From Branchipolynoe longqiensis (lineage: Eukaryota; Annelida; Polychaeta; Phyllodocida; Polynoidae), in the NCBI GenBank assembly GCA_030323885.1, contig CM059194.1, forward strand, positions 30,545,367 through 30,609,366: a stretch of DNA of 64,000 nucleotides, read 5' to 3'. The stretch's first letter is position 1. Each line of letters opens with the position of its first letter. The translations under genes and the position numbers were made by a program. This document shows, piece by piece, positions 32,670 through 43,602 of the stretch. The notes beneath the pieces were generated by a model. That model had not been told where the DNA came from. It worked only from the letters and a program-made list of their open reading frames with translations, and ran no database searches.

Positions 32670-32992
32670 GGGTCTTGTTTTACTCCCAACTCATACTCGC
32701 ACTACTTGTTCATGGTTATAACACTATTTGTTCCTCTATCTAACGTAAGAATTATTGGATAGTGATAAACCCTTTATCGCGTGTAATAAGCTCTGTAGTG
32801 GCCTCCCCCTCTTGGGTTGGGTGGGGGGTGGGTCTGACTCGCCCCCCCCCCCTTCCTTGGGGTGGGATTCCCCACTCGCGTGCTAGCATTTTTTTTAAAT
32901 AAACGAGTTGGGGTCTTGTTTTACTCCCAACTCATACTCGCACTACTTGTTCATGGTTATAACACTACTTGTTCCTCTATCTAACGTAAGAA
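32670..32992 (+). repeat. Ngaro 3' block: B1, A2 and B2 repeats
   Basis: B1 is 32670-32752, A2 is 32756-32889 and B2 is 32911-32992. A T-run and AAATAAACGAG lie between A2 and B2. The B1-A2 junction mimics the joined ends of a circular intermediate, as in other Ngaro elements. Confidence 0.92.
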
Positions 32993-34358
32993 ATATTATA
33001 TATATATAAAATTTCAAACGGTGGTTACGTTTTATGGTCATTATGAGGAGCACTACTCCTCTGTTAATTGGTGCTGCCAACATCTATCATCGTGATCCGC
33101 TGATGCTTCGCCATGTATGGGTTGTTAATGGCATGTTTTTTTGTGCCTACCATACACATTTCATATTAATTTTGATGGTTTTGACTAAGTTTGGTCACTT
33201 CGACCAGAGTGGTATCCATTTTGAGTCATGTAACCATGAGTGTTGTTAACTCCGCCATTAGATAGCACCACCGAAATGTGAGAAAAGGCGGGAGGTGGTC
33301 TCGGGTCGGGGTCTGGTAGTGAAGTACTGTCTGGAGAGGTGGCCGGGCGGAAGTGACGTCACAGGTGGCACGCTCGGGTACAAGTGGCGACTACCAGCAC
33401 GCGGGCATGGGGGGGCGCCACCTAGAGTCGCCTCCCAGCCCCCTATAGTTAAAACGGGGAACTAAAGTATAGGTCAGGGGGGGGGGGGGCGGGCGGGGGC
33501 AACAGTGGGATCCCAAGAGTCCTGTGTGGGTCCCGAATTACCCATGTTGCCTATGCAACATGACCAATACGCTAGATAGCACATGTGGTGGTGGCTGAAC
33601 AATTTTGCCGTGTCGCTAATTGCCCATGTTATGCATAAGTACATTTGGAATTTTTATTCATCGAAAGTAGAATATGGTGAATAGATGGTATTCTCGGATT
33701 CTATCTCTGAACCCAGGATGATCAATCCTACCGCCTGTATCTTTCATTTGAGTTCGCTGGGGGGATTCAAATTAAGGAAGATGACCCTACACACCACACG
33801 TCAGGTTCGGGCACTGCAAACGAAGTGCTGAGCATGGGCGGTGATGGTTGGCGGGTTCTGGTACAATCCGGTAGAGGGGGCAGGGACGAGTTAAGTAACT
33901 GCTAGTATGGGCATGATAGACAGGTGGCACCAGGGTGTAGTGTTATGGGCAATGTTTGGAGGTCCCACGCGCTGAATTACCCATGTTGCTCTGCAACGTG
34001 AACAATGCTGAACATAATCAAATACTGTTAACTGAACAGTAACCAAACTGTACTCACATCACACCTCACGTAGTTACTCCTCACACCTCACGCAATTACT
34101 CCCCACACCTGACACCTCCCATTAGTGTTATACTCCGGAGACGGTCATATAATACAGGTGTGTTATTTACAGCCTAGATAATTGGCCTCCGTGGGAGGTT
34201 AGTCTTTGTTATCGGGAACAAAGAACAAGAGATCAACATTAAGAATAACACCACTTTATTTGTCTCTCAGCTGCAGGCTACTCCGTTAACCCATGCGAAC
34301 TATTACATATACCTATATGAAATCAGTTCTATGACATTTGACACCTACAATTTGCACC
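32993..34358. other. Intron sequence, no gene recognised
   Basis: A G-run lies at 33478-33490. AATTACCCATGTTGC occurs at about 33538 and 33974 with CAACATG or CAACGTG following, two copies of a dispersed motif. Short tandem ACACCTCACG and ACACCTGACA units lie near 34060-34120. No domain-bearing frame was seen. Confidence 0.4.
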
Positions 34359-34669
34359 CACCTGCTATTTGCTCGCTGTTAATTGCTTCCAAACACTTTA
34401 CTAGCCGGGACTTTTGCCCGCTGGGACTTTTGCCAGCCAATTTATTCATGTACAATGATTGAGAATATGCACACAACACCGCACACACACGCACATGCAC
34501 ACTCACACACATTCATACGCACACACACACACACTCTGGCACATGAAGATATAAAACACTGGCATGTAAGTCCCAGTTGGCAAAAGTCCCAGTTGGCAAA
34601 AGTCCCAGCTGGAGAAAGTCCCGGCCTGGAAAGTGTTGGGTGGCAATTATCGGCTTGTAAATAGCAGGT
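34359..34669. mobile_element. Foldback element with GGGACTTTTGCC arms
   Basis: The left arm CCACCTGCTATTTGC, AATTGCTTCC, AACACTTTACTAGCC, GGGACTTTTGCC is mirrored on the right by GGCAAAAGTCCC (three copies), GGCCTGGAAAGTGTT, GGCAATTATCGG and AAATAGCAGGTGG. Arms are about 80 bp, with a CA microsatellite in the loop at 34480-34535. Confidence 0.75.
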
Positions 34670-35096
34670 GGCAGATCACCGGTGAAAAATGTTGTGACAG
34701 CTAAGAAATCATGTATTTTGATTATAATAACACCACCCAGGAAATGCATAGTTACAACAAGATTGTTTTTGGTTTCACCAAAGGTGCTAGCTGGTGATTG
34801 ACCACTGGCAGGTGGCGCCATGTGAGAGAAATTGGAACTAGAGCAGGCTAAAAGAGACAACTAATTTTTGTCGCTACAGATGAGGGCGTTTATATTACTA
34901 GCTGGAGATCCCTCAACACGTAGAGCTAACCTGATGCAGGGACGTGGAGGAACCTCAGTCTGCCCATATAGTACATGTTTTAATCACCAGCTTAGAAAGC
35001 TGTGTTACTGAGAGCCGTTATTCACTGTCAGAAGGACAGCCGCTGCGCCATATTGTGAATGTCCCTTTGTGGGTTCCCCAACTCTTTGTGGGTTCC

Positions 35097-35395
35097 CCAC
35101 TCCTCCCACTACCCCCACACCCTCACTCCCCCACTCCCCCACCCTCACTCCCCCACTCCACCACCCCCCAACTCCTCCACTCCATCACACCTCCACTACC
35201 CCCACCCCCAACTCACCCTTTGCACCACTCCCCAACTCCGGGACTCCCCCAACTCCACTCCACCACTCCACCAATCCTCCGCTCTCCCACTCCCCCACTC
35301 TCCCACTCTATCTCACCCCCACTATCCCCCACTATCCCCCACCCTCCAATTCCCCCTTTCCACCACTCTCCCTCTTCCCTTCTCCCCCACTCGGT
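35097..35395. repeat. C-rich minisatellite (CCACTCCCC-type)
   Basis: An irregular repeat of CACTCCCCCACTCC-like units. It gives long proline/serine-rich frames in all phases, none of which is a gene. Confidence 0.8.
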
Positions 35396-35715
35396 TACTG
35401 TTAGAAACAGTTTCCGGAGAAATTCATCCGACAGCAGTGATTATTTCCTGAAATTGTCCTTCAATTAATGACTAGCGGCTACATAATTAACTGTCATTGT
35501 ACACTGGCGACAGAGAAGGAGAGCGCGGAAGTGCGATTTACCTGGCTTTATGCCCATCTCAGCCGGCCGCGCATGCGCATATACAGCTTCTTGGCTCAGG
35601 GCAACTTCCTGGCATGGAAACGAGGCTAAGTAGCACAGTAGGTTACAATGCAAAGCATGTATAGCAAATGAGGGTAATGGCTACTGTAATGGGGTCACCT
35701 AGGCCCAGGGACCTT

Positions 35716-35856
35716 GGTTGTTGGAATTTTACATCCTGGACACATCTAATGTCATATCAGGACGGGTACCGATTTGTGACAGTGCGCACTCATGGCGACT
35801 TTATAGTGCTGTGACACTAAGAAATCAGGCCGCCATCACCATGACCCGACATCCCG
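35716..35856 (-). mobile_element. SINE family 2, 3' half, reverse strand
   Basis: On the minus strand the body GGGTCATGGTGATGGCGGCC, GCACTATAAAGTCGCCATGA and GCGCACTGTCACAAATCGG precedes the tail ending CCAACAAC. A near-duplicate of CAGTATCAACCAGGC follows outside, at about 35870 and 35910. Confidence 0.8.
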
Positions 35857-36089
35857 GTATGATATCGACTAGTATCAGCCAGGCGCTATACTCCAAGACA
35901 GTTTATCCATAGTATCGATCAGTATCAACCAGGCATTAAACTCCCAGACAGCCATCTCCATCAAGGTGGCTGGTATTGTTGCTATTGCTGTCATGTCAAA
36001 TAGCTTGGTTACGCGTCTGGTTGGGGTAGAATTGCAGCACACATCTCGGGGGAGTCGGTTATCATGAAGGGGTGTTGTGAACTGATAAC

Positions 36090-37610
36090 GACACTGCTAA
36101 AATATGGCTTGCAAGGTTTGTTTGACTCCGCTGGGAGAGTAGGCCAACGTCACTGCTTACAGAGTGTGTTTTAGTTTTACTCTGCTGGGAGAGTGCACCA
36201 ATATCATTGCGAACATAAGGCTTGTGAAGTGTGTTCTACTCCGCTGGGAGAGTAGACCAACGTCACTACCAAAATAACGCTTACAAAATGTGTTGTAGGT
36301 TTACTCTGCTGGGAGAGTAGACCAATATTATTGCTAATATAAGGCTTGCAATGTGTGTTATACTCCACTGGGATATTAGACCAATACCACTGCTAATATA
36401 AGGCTTGGAAAGTGTGTTTTTGTTTTACTCTGCTGGGAGAGTGCATCAACATCATTGCTAAATTAAGGGGAGTGGGGCGTAGCTCAGGCGGTAGAGTGTC
36501 CACCTGTGAAGGTGTGGGTCATCCAATCGATCCTGCTCAATGGACACATTTGCAGTTTGGGCTATTTTCCGTTCCAACCAGTGGTCCACAACTGGTTCAT
36601 CAAAGGCTGTGGTATGTGCTGTCCTGTCTGTGGGAAAGTGCATATAAAAGACCGCTTGCTGCTTATTGGAAAGAGTAGCCTATGTGGCAGCAGCGGGTTT
36701 CCTCCAAAGAAATATGTCAGAATGACCATATGTTTGATGTCCAATATCTGATGATGAAAGTCAATGTTGTCTAGAGGCTTCGTTAAATAACACAAACTTT
36801 CTTTTTGCTAAATTAATGCTTGCAAATTGTGTTATACTCCCCGGGGAAAGTAGACCAACGTCACTACTAAAATAAGGCTTGCAGGGTGTTTTTTTTTCTT
36901 ACTCTGCTGGGAGAGTAGACCAATATTTCTTCTAATATAAGGCTTGGAAAGTGTGTTTTAGTTTGACTCTGCTGGGAGAGTAGACCAATCTTACTGCTAA
37001 TATAAGGCTTGGAAAGTGTGTTTTAGTTTTACTCTGCTGGGAGAGTAGACCAATCTTACTGCTAATATAAGGCTTGGAAAGTGTGTTTTAGTTTTACTCT
37101 GCTGGGAGAGTAGACCAATCTTACTGCTAATATAAGGCTAGGAAAGTGTTTTTAGTTTTACTCTGCTGGGAGAGTAGACCAATCTTACTGCTAATATAAG
37201 GCTTGGAAAGTGTTTTTAGTTTTACTCTGCTGGGAGAGTAGACCAATCTTACTGCTAATATAAGGCTTGGAAAGTGTTTTTAGTTTTACTCTGCTGGGAG
37301 AGTAGACCAATCTTACTGCTAATATAAGGCTTGGAAAGTGTTTTTAGTTTTACTCTGCTGGGAGAGTAGACCAATCTTACTGCTAATATAAAGCTAGGAA
37401 AGTGTGTTTTAGCTTTACTCTGCTGGGAGAGTAGAAGAACTTCGCTGCTAAATTACAGCTTGCAAAGTGTATTTTACTTTTTCTCTGCAGGGAGAGCAGA
37501 CTAATATTACTGCTAAAATAAGGCTTGCAAAGTATTTCTCCATTGATGGAATAGAGCAATATTGATGATAACGTAAGTGTTACAAAGTGTGTTCTACTCC
37601 ATTGGAAGAG
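36090..37610. repeat. Tandem array of about 63 bp, about 18 copies
   Basis: The unit is ACTCTGCTGGGAGAGTAGAC, CAATCTTACTGCTAATATAA, GGCTTGGAAAGTGTGTTTTA. Copies at 36960-37400 are nearly identical, while those at 36090-36460 and 37430-37610 are more diverged. A SINE (36467-36804) is inserted in one unit. There are no unique spacers. Confidence 0.92.
36467..36804 (+). mobile_element. SINE family 1, full length, 12-bp target duplication
   Basis: The head GGGGCGTAGCTCAGGCGGTA (A-box) and GGTGTGGGTCATCCAATCGA (degenerate B-box) is tRNA-like. The body contains AAGTGCATATAAAAGACCGC and AAAGAAATATGTCAGAATGA, and the end is TTCGTTAAATAACACAAACT. TTGCTAAATTAA flanks it at 36455-36466 and 36805-36816. 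This family resembles SINEs widespread in molluscs (from memory, not checked). Confidence 0.93.
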
Positions 37611-37774
37611 TAGCCCAGAGGACAATGCTGGAAGTTGCGCAGCTAAGTCTGAAATGGCTCCATTTTAGCGCACTCAATGTGAACAGGGTCCTACAGATGT
37701 AAATTTCAAGTGAGAAAGCCGCTCACCCTCTCCGATCAACCCACCCAACAAGGCCGGGTAGATGTTACGGAGGG

Positions 37775-38077
37775 ACCGGGCGTGGTGGCCTCATTGGTAA
37801 AGCGCGGGCCTCGCTTGCGGAAGGTCAGGAGTTCGGTTCCCGATCGAGTCAAACCAATGACTTTGAAATTGATACTTGTCGCTTCGTAGCCTGGCACTGG
37901 TTAGCTCAGTGTCAGGATAATGTGACTGAGTGTGATATCGGGTCACGGTGTCGGCGCCCTGATTTCCCAGTCGGGCAGTTCTATAAAGTTGCAATGAGTG
38001 CGCACTGTCACAAGTCGGTACCCATCCTCATATGACCTTAGATGTTGCCAGGACATAAACTCCAACAACCAATCAAC
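37775..38077 (+). mobile_element. SINE family 2
   Basis: The head GGCGTGGTGGCCTCATTGGT with B-box GGAGTTCGGTTCCC, then the body with GTCAGGATAATGTGACTGAG, and the GACCTTAGATGTTGCCAGGA tail. The copy looks complete. Confidence 0.87.
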
Positions 38078-38500
38078 CTGTTATGGAGGTCGAGGGAACA
38101 GTAAATGGTCATTAATCAGCAATGTGCTTCCACTGCGCTGGGAAAGCAAACCAATATCACTTAGGATATATAACCCACTATAAATCTTCCATAGGTCAAG
38201 CTGATAGCAGTTATGCGTGATGTCAATTCAAATGGGTTGCAATGCTTGTATTGTGTTTGATTCGGTGAGACCGACATGTTTCCCGCCCCCGCCGAGTGCA
38301 CTGTAGACTCTACTTCAGTTGGATGGACGAGTTTATCATCCGTCTACTTGATCGGCCAGCGATCTTTCACACATTTTCCACCATCTACCATAGCTTGTGA
38401 CTGTCTCTTCACTTCCTGGTGAGCCAGTGATGTACAAACATTTTCCCGTCCACCCACCTACCCTACTACTGTGTTGTTGTTTTGTGTGTGGGTTTTTTCG

Positions 38501-38636
38501 TACTAGTCATATGTCACATACTGAATTATGGGACATAACTCGTTTTGCCAATATGGTTATCCAGGATGACGTGCATTCTAAATCCCCCGTTCATTCTCCA
38601 GAGGGCAAGCTGATGGCGGTGCGGTACGATGTCTAG
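38501..38636 (+). pseudogene. Tandem partial copy of the last RGK exon and its acceptor
   Basis: This stretch and 38672-38809 both start TACTAGTCATATGTCACATA and run in parallel through TTATCCAGGA, CATTCTAAATC and a pyrimidine-CAG acceptor into GAGGGCAAGCTGATGGC. The copy keeps an acceptor-like CATTCTCCAG and encodes GKLMAVRYDV in the right phase, then meets TAG at 38634-38636. Splicing to it would truncate the protein at the start of the last exon. Substitutions between copies are mostly silent within the coding part. Confidence 0.85.
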
Positions 38637-38671
38637 TCAAACAACAGGCAATGCGAGAAGAGAGTAACGAC

Positions 38672-38809
38672 ATACTAGTCATATGTCACATACTGAATCA
38701 TGTGACATATAACTCATTGTGCCTAAATGATTATCCAGGACGTAACCCATTCTAAATCCTCCGTTCCTTCTGCAGAGGGCAAGCTGATGGCTGTGCGGTA
38801 TGACGTCAA
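38672..38809 (+). repeat. Second copy of the duplicated intron/exon unit (authentic exon start)
   Basis: It is the partner of 38501-38636, with a repeat distance of about 171 bp. It contains the used acceptor CCTTCTGCAG at 38766-38775 and the first codons of the last exon. Confidence 0.85.
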
Positions 38810-39029
38810 GTACATCGAGGTGTCGGCGGTGCTAAACCACAAGGTGGACGAGCTGCTGGCTGGCGTGCTCTCACAGATCCGCCTCAAGCAGACCCGGAAG
38901 CGAAAGCAGAAGTGCCTTCCGGAACCCGACAGTGGCTGCGTGCAGGGCGCCGCCCGCGGCATTATCGGGAAGCTCTTCAAAAATCACCCATACGCCTTCC
39001 GGTCATGTGACAACCTCATGGTGCTCTGA
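38776..39029 (+). CDS. RGK-family small GTPase, last exon (G5 and C-terminal tail)
   Basis: The exon reads, after the shared Glu codon, GKLMAVRYDVKYIEVSAVLN with G5 motif EVSA, then HKVDELLAGVLSQIRLKQTR, closing the G domain. A basic tail follows (RKRKQK; GIIGKLFKNHPYAF), as in the calmodulin- and lipid-binding tails of RGK proteins, and the protein ends CDNLMVL at a TGA (39027-39029). A Cys seven residues from the end followed by L-x-V-L is the RGK C-terminal signature; there is no CAAX box. These features separate it from Ras and Rho proteins. No AATAAA signal is obvious in the next 500 bases. The gene is partial because upstream exons lie outside the window. Confidence 0.95.
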
Positions 39030-39575
39030 TTGACTGGTTGCCAGATTGACTGGCTGGTTCGTTGGTTCGTTAGTTCGTTGGCTCGCCGCTTGGTGGTGGG
39101 TTTGTTTTTTGTTGTGGGTTTGAGTGATATTTCGGTTTAGTTTGGTTTTGAATAGGCTGGCTTAATTAGGCAAAGGGGGTGGGGGGGGTGGATGGGTGGG
39201 GAGTTGTGGAAGGGAGGGGCTGTTGATTGTGATTGGATAGCGACCGTGAAAAGTAACATAGCATCATACTATACTAGCTTTATAGGCTCCGCATCAATCC
39301 CTGGACCAATATTGTGTTAAGGCAGTCACAATGACAGTCTGGTCAAAGTGACCAAAGTCAGTAAAAAAAAAAAATAATAATAATATGAAATTCTTTTTTT
39401 AATTCAAAATTAATATGAAATATGTAAATTAGACATAAAAAGACATGCTATTAACAATCCATACATGGCAGATCATCAGTGAAGTATTATGATGCATGTT
39501 GGCAGCACCAATTAACAGAGAAGTAGTGATCAGAACGATCCTGAAACTTAACCACTGTTCTGTATTCTCGATGTA
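39030..39575 (+). other. 3' flank / 3' UTR of the RGK gene
   Basis: This follows the stop codon. A short TTGGTTCGTTAGTTCGTTGG repeat lies at 39055-39085, a G-rich stretch at 39170-39220 and an A-run with AATAATAATAATA at 39363-39386. No canonical AATAAA was found, so the transcript end is not placed. Confidence 0.5.
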
Positions 39576-40387
39576 ATTAAAGTTGCATAGTCCGATGGTT
39601 TTGAGTTTCTGTCATTTTCTGAGATAAATATATGAGGTTGAGTATTATAATCTACATTATGTTAGTTTGAAATAACTTTGCTTCAAAATGACTATCTTAG
39701 GAGATATTTGAAGTGAAAACATGACAAATTAATGTTGGCATGTTTTCCAAAACTCTGACCCCATAGGCTTCATCAGTAACAGGTTCTATTAAACTGGATT
39801 AGTGTCCCTCTCTATGTACCGACAAATGCCTAAGGCCCTGTCACACCTCACCGGATTGGGGGAAACGGACAGAAAATGAACAATGTCCGGTTTGTGTCCG
39901 TACAAGTTTTGAACATGCACAAAACTAGGAACGGATGCCGCCAGACTGATGTCTACAGTTCTTGTCCAGTTTGATTTCATTTTGTCCATTGGCTATCTGT
40001 TCATGTCCGTTTCATGTCCGTTTCATGTCCATTTCATGTCCGTTTCATGTCTGTTTCATGTCCGTTCGTCCAGCAGCCATTTACCCGATAGCACAATATT
40101 TTGACATATTTTAATACATTTTGATACTTATCACCACTGGACTAGACAATTCTGTCCGTTGCTCAATCCGACGAGGTGTGACAGCTGCTTTAACAAGTGG
40201 ACCAGTATCTAAATTGGATATGGAGGGTTTTTTGGGGGGGTTTCTATTGATGGTTTATTTACCGTGTCCATAACATGTAAGTTCATGATAGAACTTGTTT
40301 TCAATGCTGAATTGCTTTAGTAATTAAATCTAGATAAGTATTTTGCTTTTGAAGATCTAATACTTTCATCGGACTATGCATCTTTAA
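39576..40387. mobile_element. MITE P copy carrying an inserted foldback element
   Basis: It begins TTAAAGTTGCATAGTCCGAT and ends CATCGGACTATGCATCTTTA. The foldback 39834-40190 splits it at AAATGCC|TAA. At its right end it shares TTTAAAG with the next MITE P copy. Confidence 0.82.
39834..40190. mobile_element. Foldback element with TTTCATGTCCG arms, TAA duplication
   Basis: The left end GGCCCTGTCACACCTCACC and right end GACGAGGTGTGACAGCTG are inverted repeats. TAA lies at 39831-39833 and 40191-40193. The arms contain repeated TTTCATGTCCG units (about 40005-40075). A core CAAGTTTTGAACATGCACAA at about 39903 matches the other foldbacks of this set. Confidence 0.78.
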
Positions 40388-40705
40388 AGCTGCATAGTCC
40401 GATGAAGTTTCAAATTTTCAAAACCAAAACAATTATCTAGATTTTATTCCACATCTGTAACTTAGATACTGATGCATTTATTAAGCATTTGTTGTTACAT
40501 AGAAGGGAAGGAACACTCTCAATGTAACGGAAGCTCTTACGGTAGAAGTCTATGGGGTTAGAGTTTTGGCATGCTTGCCGAAACTAATTTTACATGTTTG
40601 TACTTCAAACATCTCAAAAGTTTACCATTTCAAATCAAATTTACTTCAAACTAAAGTAAAGTAGATAATAATGATCAACCTAATATATTTAGGCCTTTCA
40701 TGATT
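40384..40705. mobile_element. MITE P copy, right end lost
   Basis: TTAAAGCTGCATAGTCCGAT starts it. The internal segments GTAGATAATAATGATCAACC and ATATATTTA match the family, but the terminal TTCATCGGACTATGCA-type end is missing. Confidence 0.75.
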
Positions 40706-42280
40706 GAACGATTTTACTCAAACTTGACAACAACGCAATTAAATGAAACCGTTTCTGTGAGTGGACGACTCCGTAGCAATGTATTGTGGTTTCTGATTGG
40801 CTAGCTGTTAGTGTTGGAGAGGCACTGCGTTTATCGTGTGAAGAATCCTTGCCTCCTTCTTGACTGTTGAAATACAAGAAAGAGTCTGTCGGACTGCGGA
40901 GCACACCAAGGAATGACATCAGTCTGGGTATGTTATAAAGTACAAATGGGGAAGAGGCAGCATAGATTTCTGACTGTGACAGTGTGAGACAACATCGTGT
41001 CAACTTGGAAAGGTTATAACTAGCTGTGACTTATGTCATGGGTCATGAGTAATGAGTCATATGCCATGAGTCATGTGAGTCATGATCATACATAGATATG
41101 GTTATTGATAAACATAATCGGCTTATAAGTTATAGAGACTTACCTGGCTGCGTAAACACTGCCCAGTCCGTATACCCAAAAAGCCGTGCACGTGTGACGT
41201 CACGCCGGAATGACACTTGGACATGCGCAGATGGACATAGCGATGTGCGCCATCCGCGTACAGAGTGCAAACGGGCCATGATCTTTAAACCTCCACACAC
41301 ACACACACACACACACACACTTCCCAGCCAAGATCGTCGAACCTCGTTGTTTCATTGGTCAACAGAAGCCAACACGATCGGAACCAACTATAGCGGTTTC
41401 TCCAGATGTGTACCAAACCATTACCCCGTCCTGATATGACCTTAGATGTTGCCAGCACGTAAAACTCCAACAACCAACCAACAAACCATTAGCAGTGTTG
41501 CCAACTCTCATGAATTTCTGTACTTTTGACTAAATACAAGCAAATATAATGTTATACATATGCTTAAATATCAGCCTATAACCTCTTGGAAATACCCTCA
41601 AATCGCCCATTTTAAATCCATGTAAAAAACTAATTTCAAAGCGGTCAGGCATGTCCCTGGCCACCCACCCCCCCCCCCCCCACCCCACCCCCAGTAAGCT
41701 CACGGCTACTGCTCGGCTACTGCTCGGCTACTGCACGGCTACTGCTCGGCTAGTGCTCGGTTTCCACTCGGGTTCCATGTCCGCAATGCAAAACCTCAAG
41801 GATTCTGAGTACCTCCAGGTTGGCAACACTGCACTACCAAATCTCTAGCAACATCAGCCAAAATATCGCCTGCTCGCTGTTACCATGGTAACATTACCCG
41901 CACTGACTATTACTAAGCATACTCTACTCGTTCAGCCCAAAACTAACTCATGCTGATTTTGATCAACTGCCTGTCCCAACATCGGACGACGCCCATTATG
42001 AGTCGTCTTGATATGACCTTAGATGTTGCCAGGATGTAAAACTCCAACAACCAACCAACCCATCATGAACAGACGACCATTGTTAGGGATCATCCTTCTC
42101 GCATTCATCGAGCCCTCCTTCACGACCCCCAACCTCCACCGCGGTCACGTGGCAGAACCCCGCCCTGCAAGGATTGAACCAAGTTGACCTCCAATGTGTG
42201 ATTTCTGAAGAAGGCTCCTATACCGACAGGAGTAATTGTTATGGTTACTTAACCACTTCTCACACTGTTGGACCAAAGAA

Positions 42281-42331
<51 letters not shown>

Positions 42332-42770
42332 GTATGTATAATACGTATAGGTTAGGCGTGTATATGTGGAGTTCAGCAAATGTGTCAACAAAATAATTAT
42401 TTGGCATATCAGCGGACAGCTTTTAACTGTAGCTTATATGAGCCTGGTGGTTGTTTATCGGTTGTCAAGGTGAGTGTTGCCATAGGAGGCTGACACCATG
42501 TTTGAGCATGGGTATAATTAATTATATAAAATAACATACAATGTGTATATTGACCGTCCGAGTGGGTCGGGAGGCGATAACGGCCACACAGGTGGCTTAT
42601 ATGAGGTCAGAGTCCCTGACAGGTGGCTCCGCGTGGCCAAACCTGGAACTATACAATGTCATACACTAGCCGTGGTTCGCAATTTAACAATACAGATATA
42701 ACTGAAGATGGTAGTGTCCTTGTTTATATTCCCATAATAGCTTATAGACCACATATACATATATGTTGTA

Positions 42771-42807
<37 letters not shown>

Positions 42808-42810
42808 TGT
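40706..42810. other. Intergenic sequence with microsatellites and SINE tails
   Basis: SINE family 2 tails lie at about 41426-41484 and 42007-42060 (GATATGACCTTAGATGTTGC, CCAACAACCAACCAAC). A CA microsatellite is at 41291-41320, a 12-bp GGCTACTGCTC array at 41701-41762, and (TA)n at 42284-42328 and 42776-42806. No gene is supported. Confidence 0.6.
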
Positions 42811-43200
42811 ATAACCCCGTTAAACCAAACTTGAAAGGACCCTAGAAATTTGTTTGCATTAACCGATCATTGGTTTAACCGAGCTGTGGCTTTGACTTTG
42901 ACTTTGACTAAGCGTGTATTTCACATGTAATATACAATGTATGTGGACACTTTGATTATTGTTTTTTATGTATATACAGTTTAACCCCGTTAAACCAAGC
43001 TCAGTTAAACCAAACGATCGGTTAATCCAAACTATTTTCGGCGGCCCGGCAAAATACTACCATTTATCATATAAAAAAGTCTCAGATGACTTTATAACCA
43101 CATGAAAATTGGGTTTAGCCATACCGGAGTGGCCTGGGGTCCGACAATTTTGTTTGGATTAACCGATAATTTGGATTAACCGACTTTGGTTTAACCAACT
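42811..43200. mobile_element. Pogo-like MITE remnants
   Basis: ACTGTATAACCCCGTTAAAC at 42811 and CAGTTTAACCCCGTTAAACC at 42977 are two copies of a pogo/Tigger-type terminus. GGATTAACCGAC and GGTTTAACCAAC near 43170-43200 are facing motifs. A complete right end is not seen. Confidence 0.5.
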
Positions 43201-43602
43201 TTTTTATATGATAAATGGTAGTATTTGTGAATAACATGGAAGTTAAGGTGGTTAGAGAGAAACATTAAAGAGCTGTTGTTATTTATATCCACATAATAAA
43301 TTATATAGTACATATAGGCATATACATATAAATTATAATATAGATATGTATATACAATGATATATCGGTAATATATAGACTTATTTATCTCATTGAATAT
43401 ATAATGGGAATTACTGCATCGATAGAGATGGCTCTCCAAACGGAGTCTTCACATACAAACAATGTTTGCGCGACCCTTACATAGTTGGTGAATTCGGACG
43501 CATGACAAAAAAGAATTGACAGACAGACAATTGCATGACCAAATTGCTAATGAGCCATATATGTGCCTGTCCTTTCTGAGTTGTGCACTGAATTAGGTGG
43601 AC

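Larger units (their letters stand above)
28082..32992 (+). mobile_element. Ngaro-type tyrosine-recombinase retrotransposon, near full length
   Basis: The order is A1 (28082-28217), gag, RT/RNase H, tyrosine recombinase, B1 (32670-32752), A2 (32756-32889), B2 (32911-32992). A1 and A2 share GGATAGTGATAAACCCTTTA and CACTCGCGTGCTAGCAT and differ at about four substitutions plus homopolymer length. B1 and B2 (GGGTCTTGTTTTACTCCCAA to CTAACGTAAGAA) differ at one position. This is the split direct repeat layout of Ngaro. The element is not close to the minus-strand Ngaro in sequence or base composition. Its genes have stops, frameshifts and an altered RT box, so it is not autonomous. Confidence 0.92.
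9444..38775 (+). other. 29.3-kb intron of the RGK gene
   Basis: The donor is G|GTAGGT at 9444 and the acceptor CCTTCTGCAG ends at 38775. Phase 1 is kept across the junction, completing a Glu codon. All elements listed between these coordinates are intronic, including two Ngaro retrotransposons in opposite orientation. No other exon with RGK-like sequence was seen, apart from the aborted exon copy at 38501-38636. Confidence 0.8.

Noticed and set aside
34944..35468. Proline/serine/histidine-rich 174-codon frame
   Set aside because: It is a translation of the C-rich minisatellite; all three frames are open for the same reason.
36090..37610. CRISPR-like repeat-spacer array
   Set aside because: The supposed spacers are themselves conserved parts of a unit of about 63 bp, so it is a satellite.
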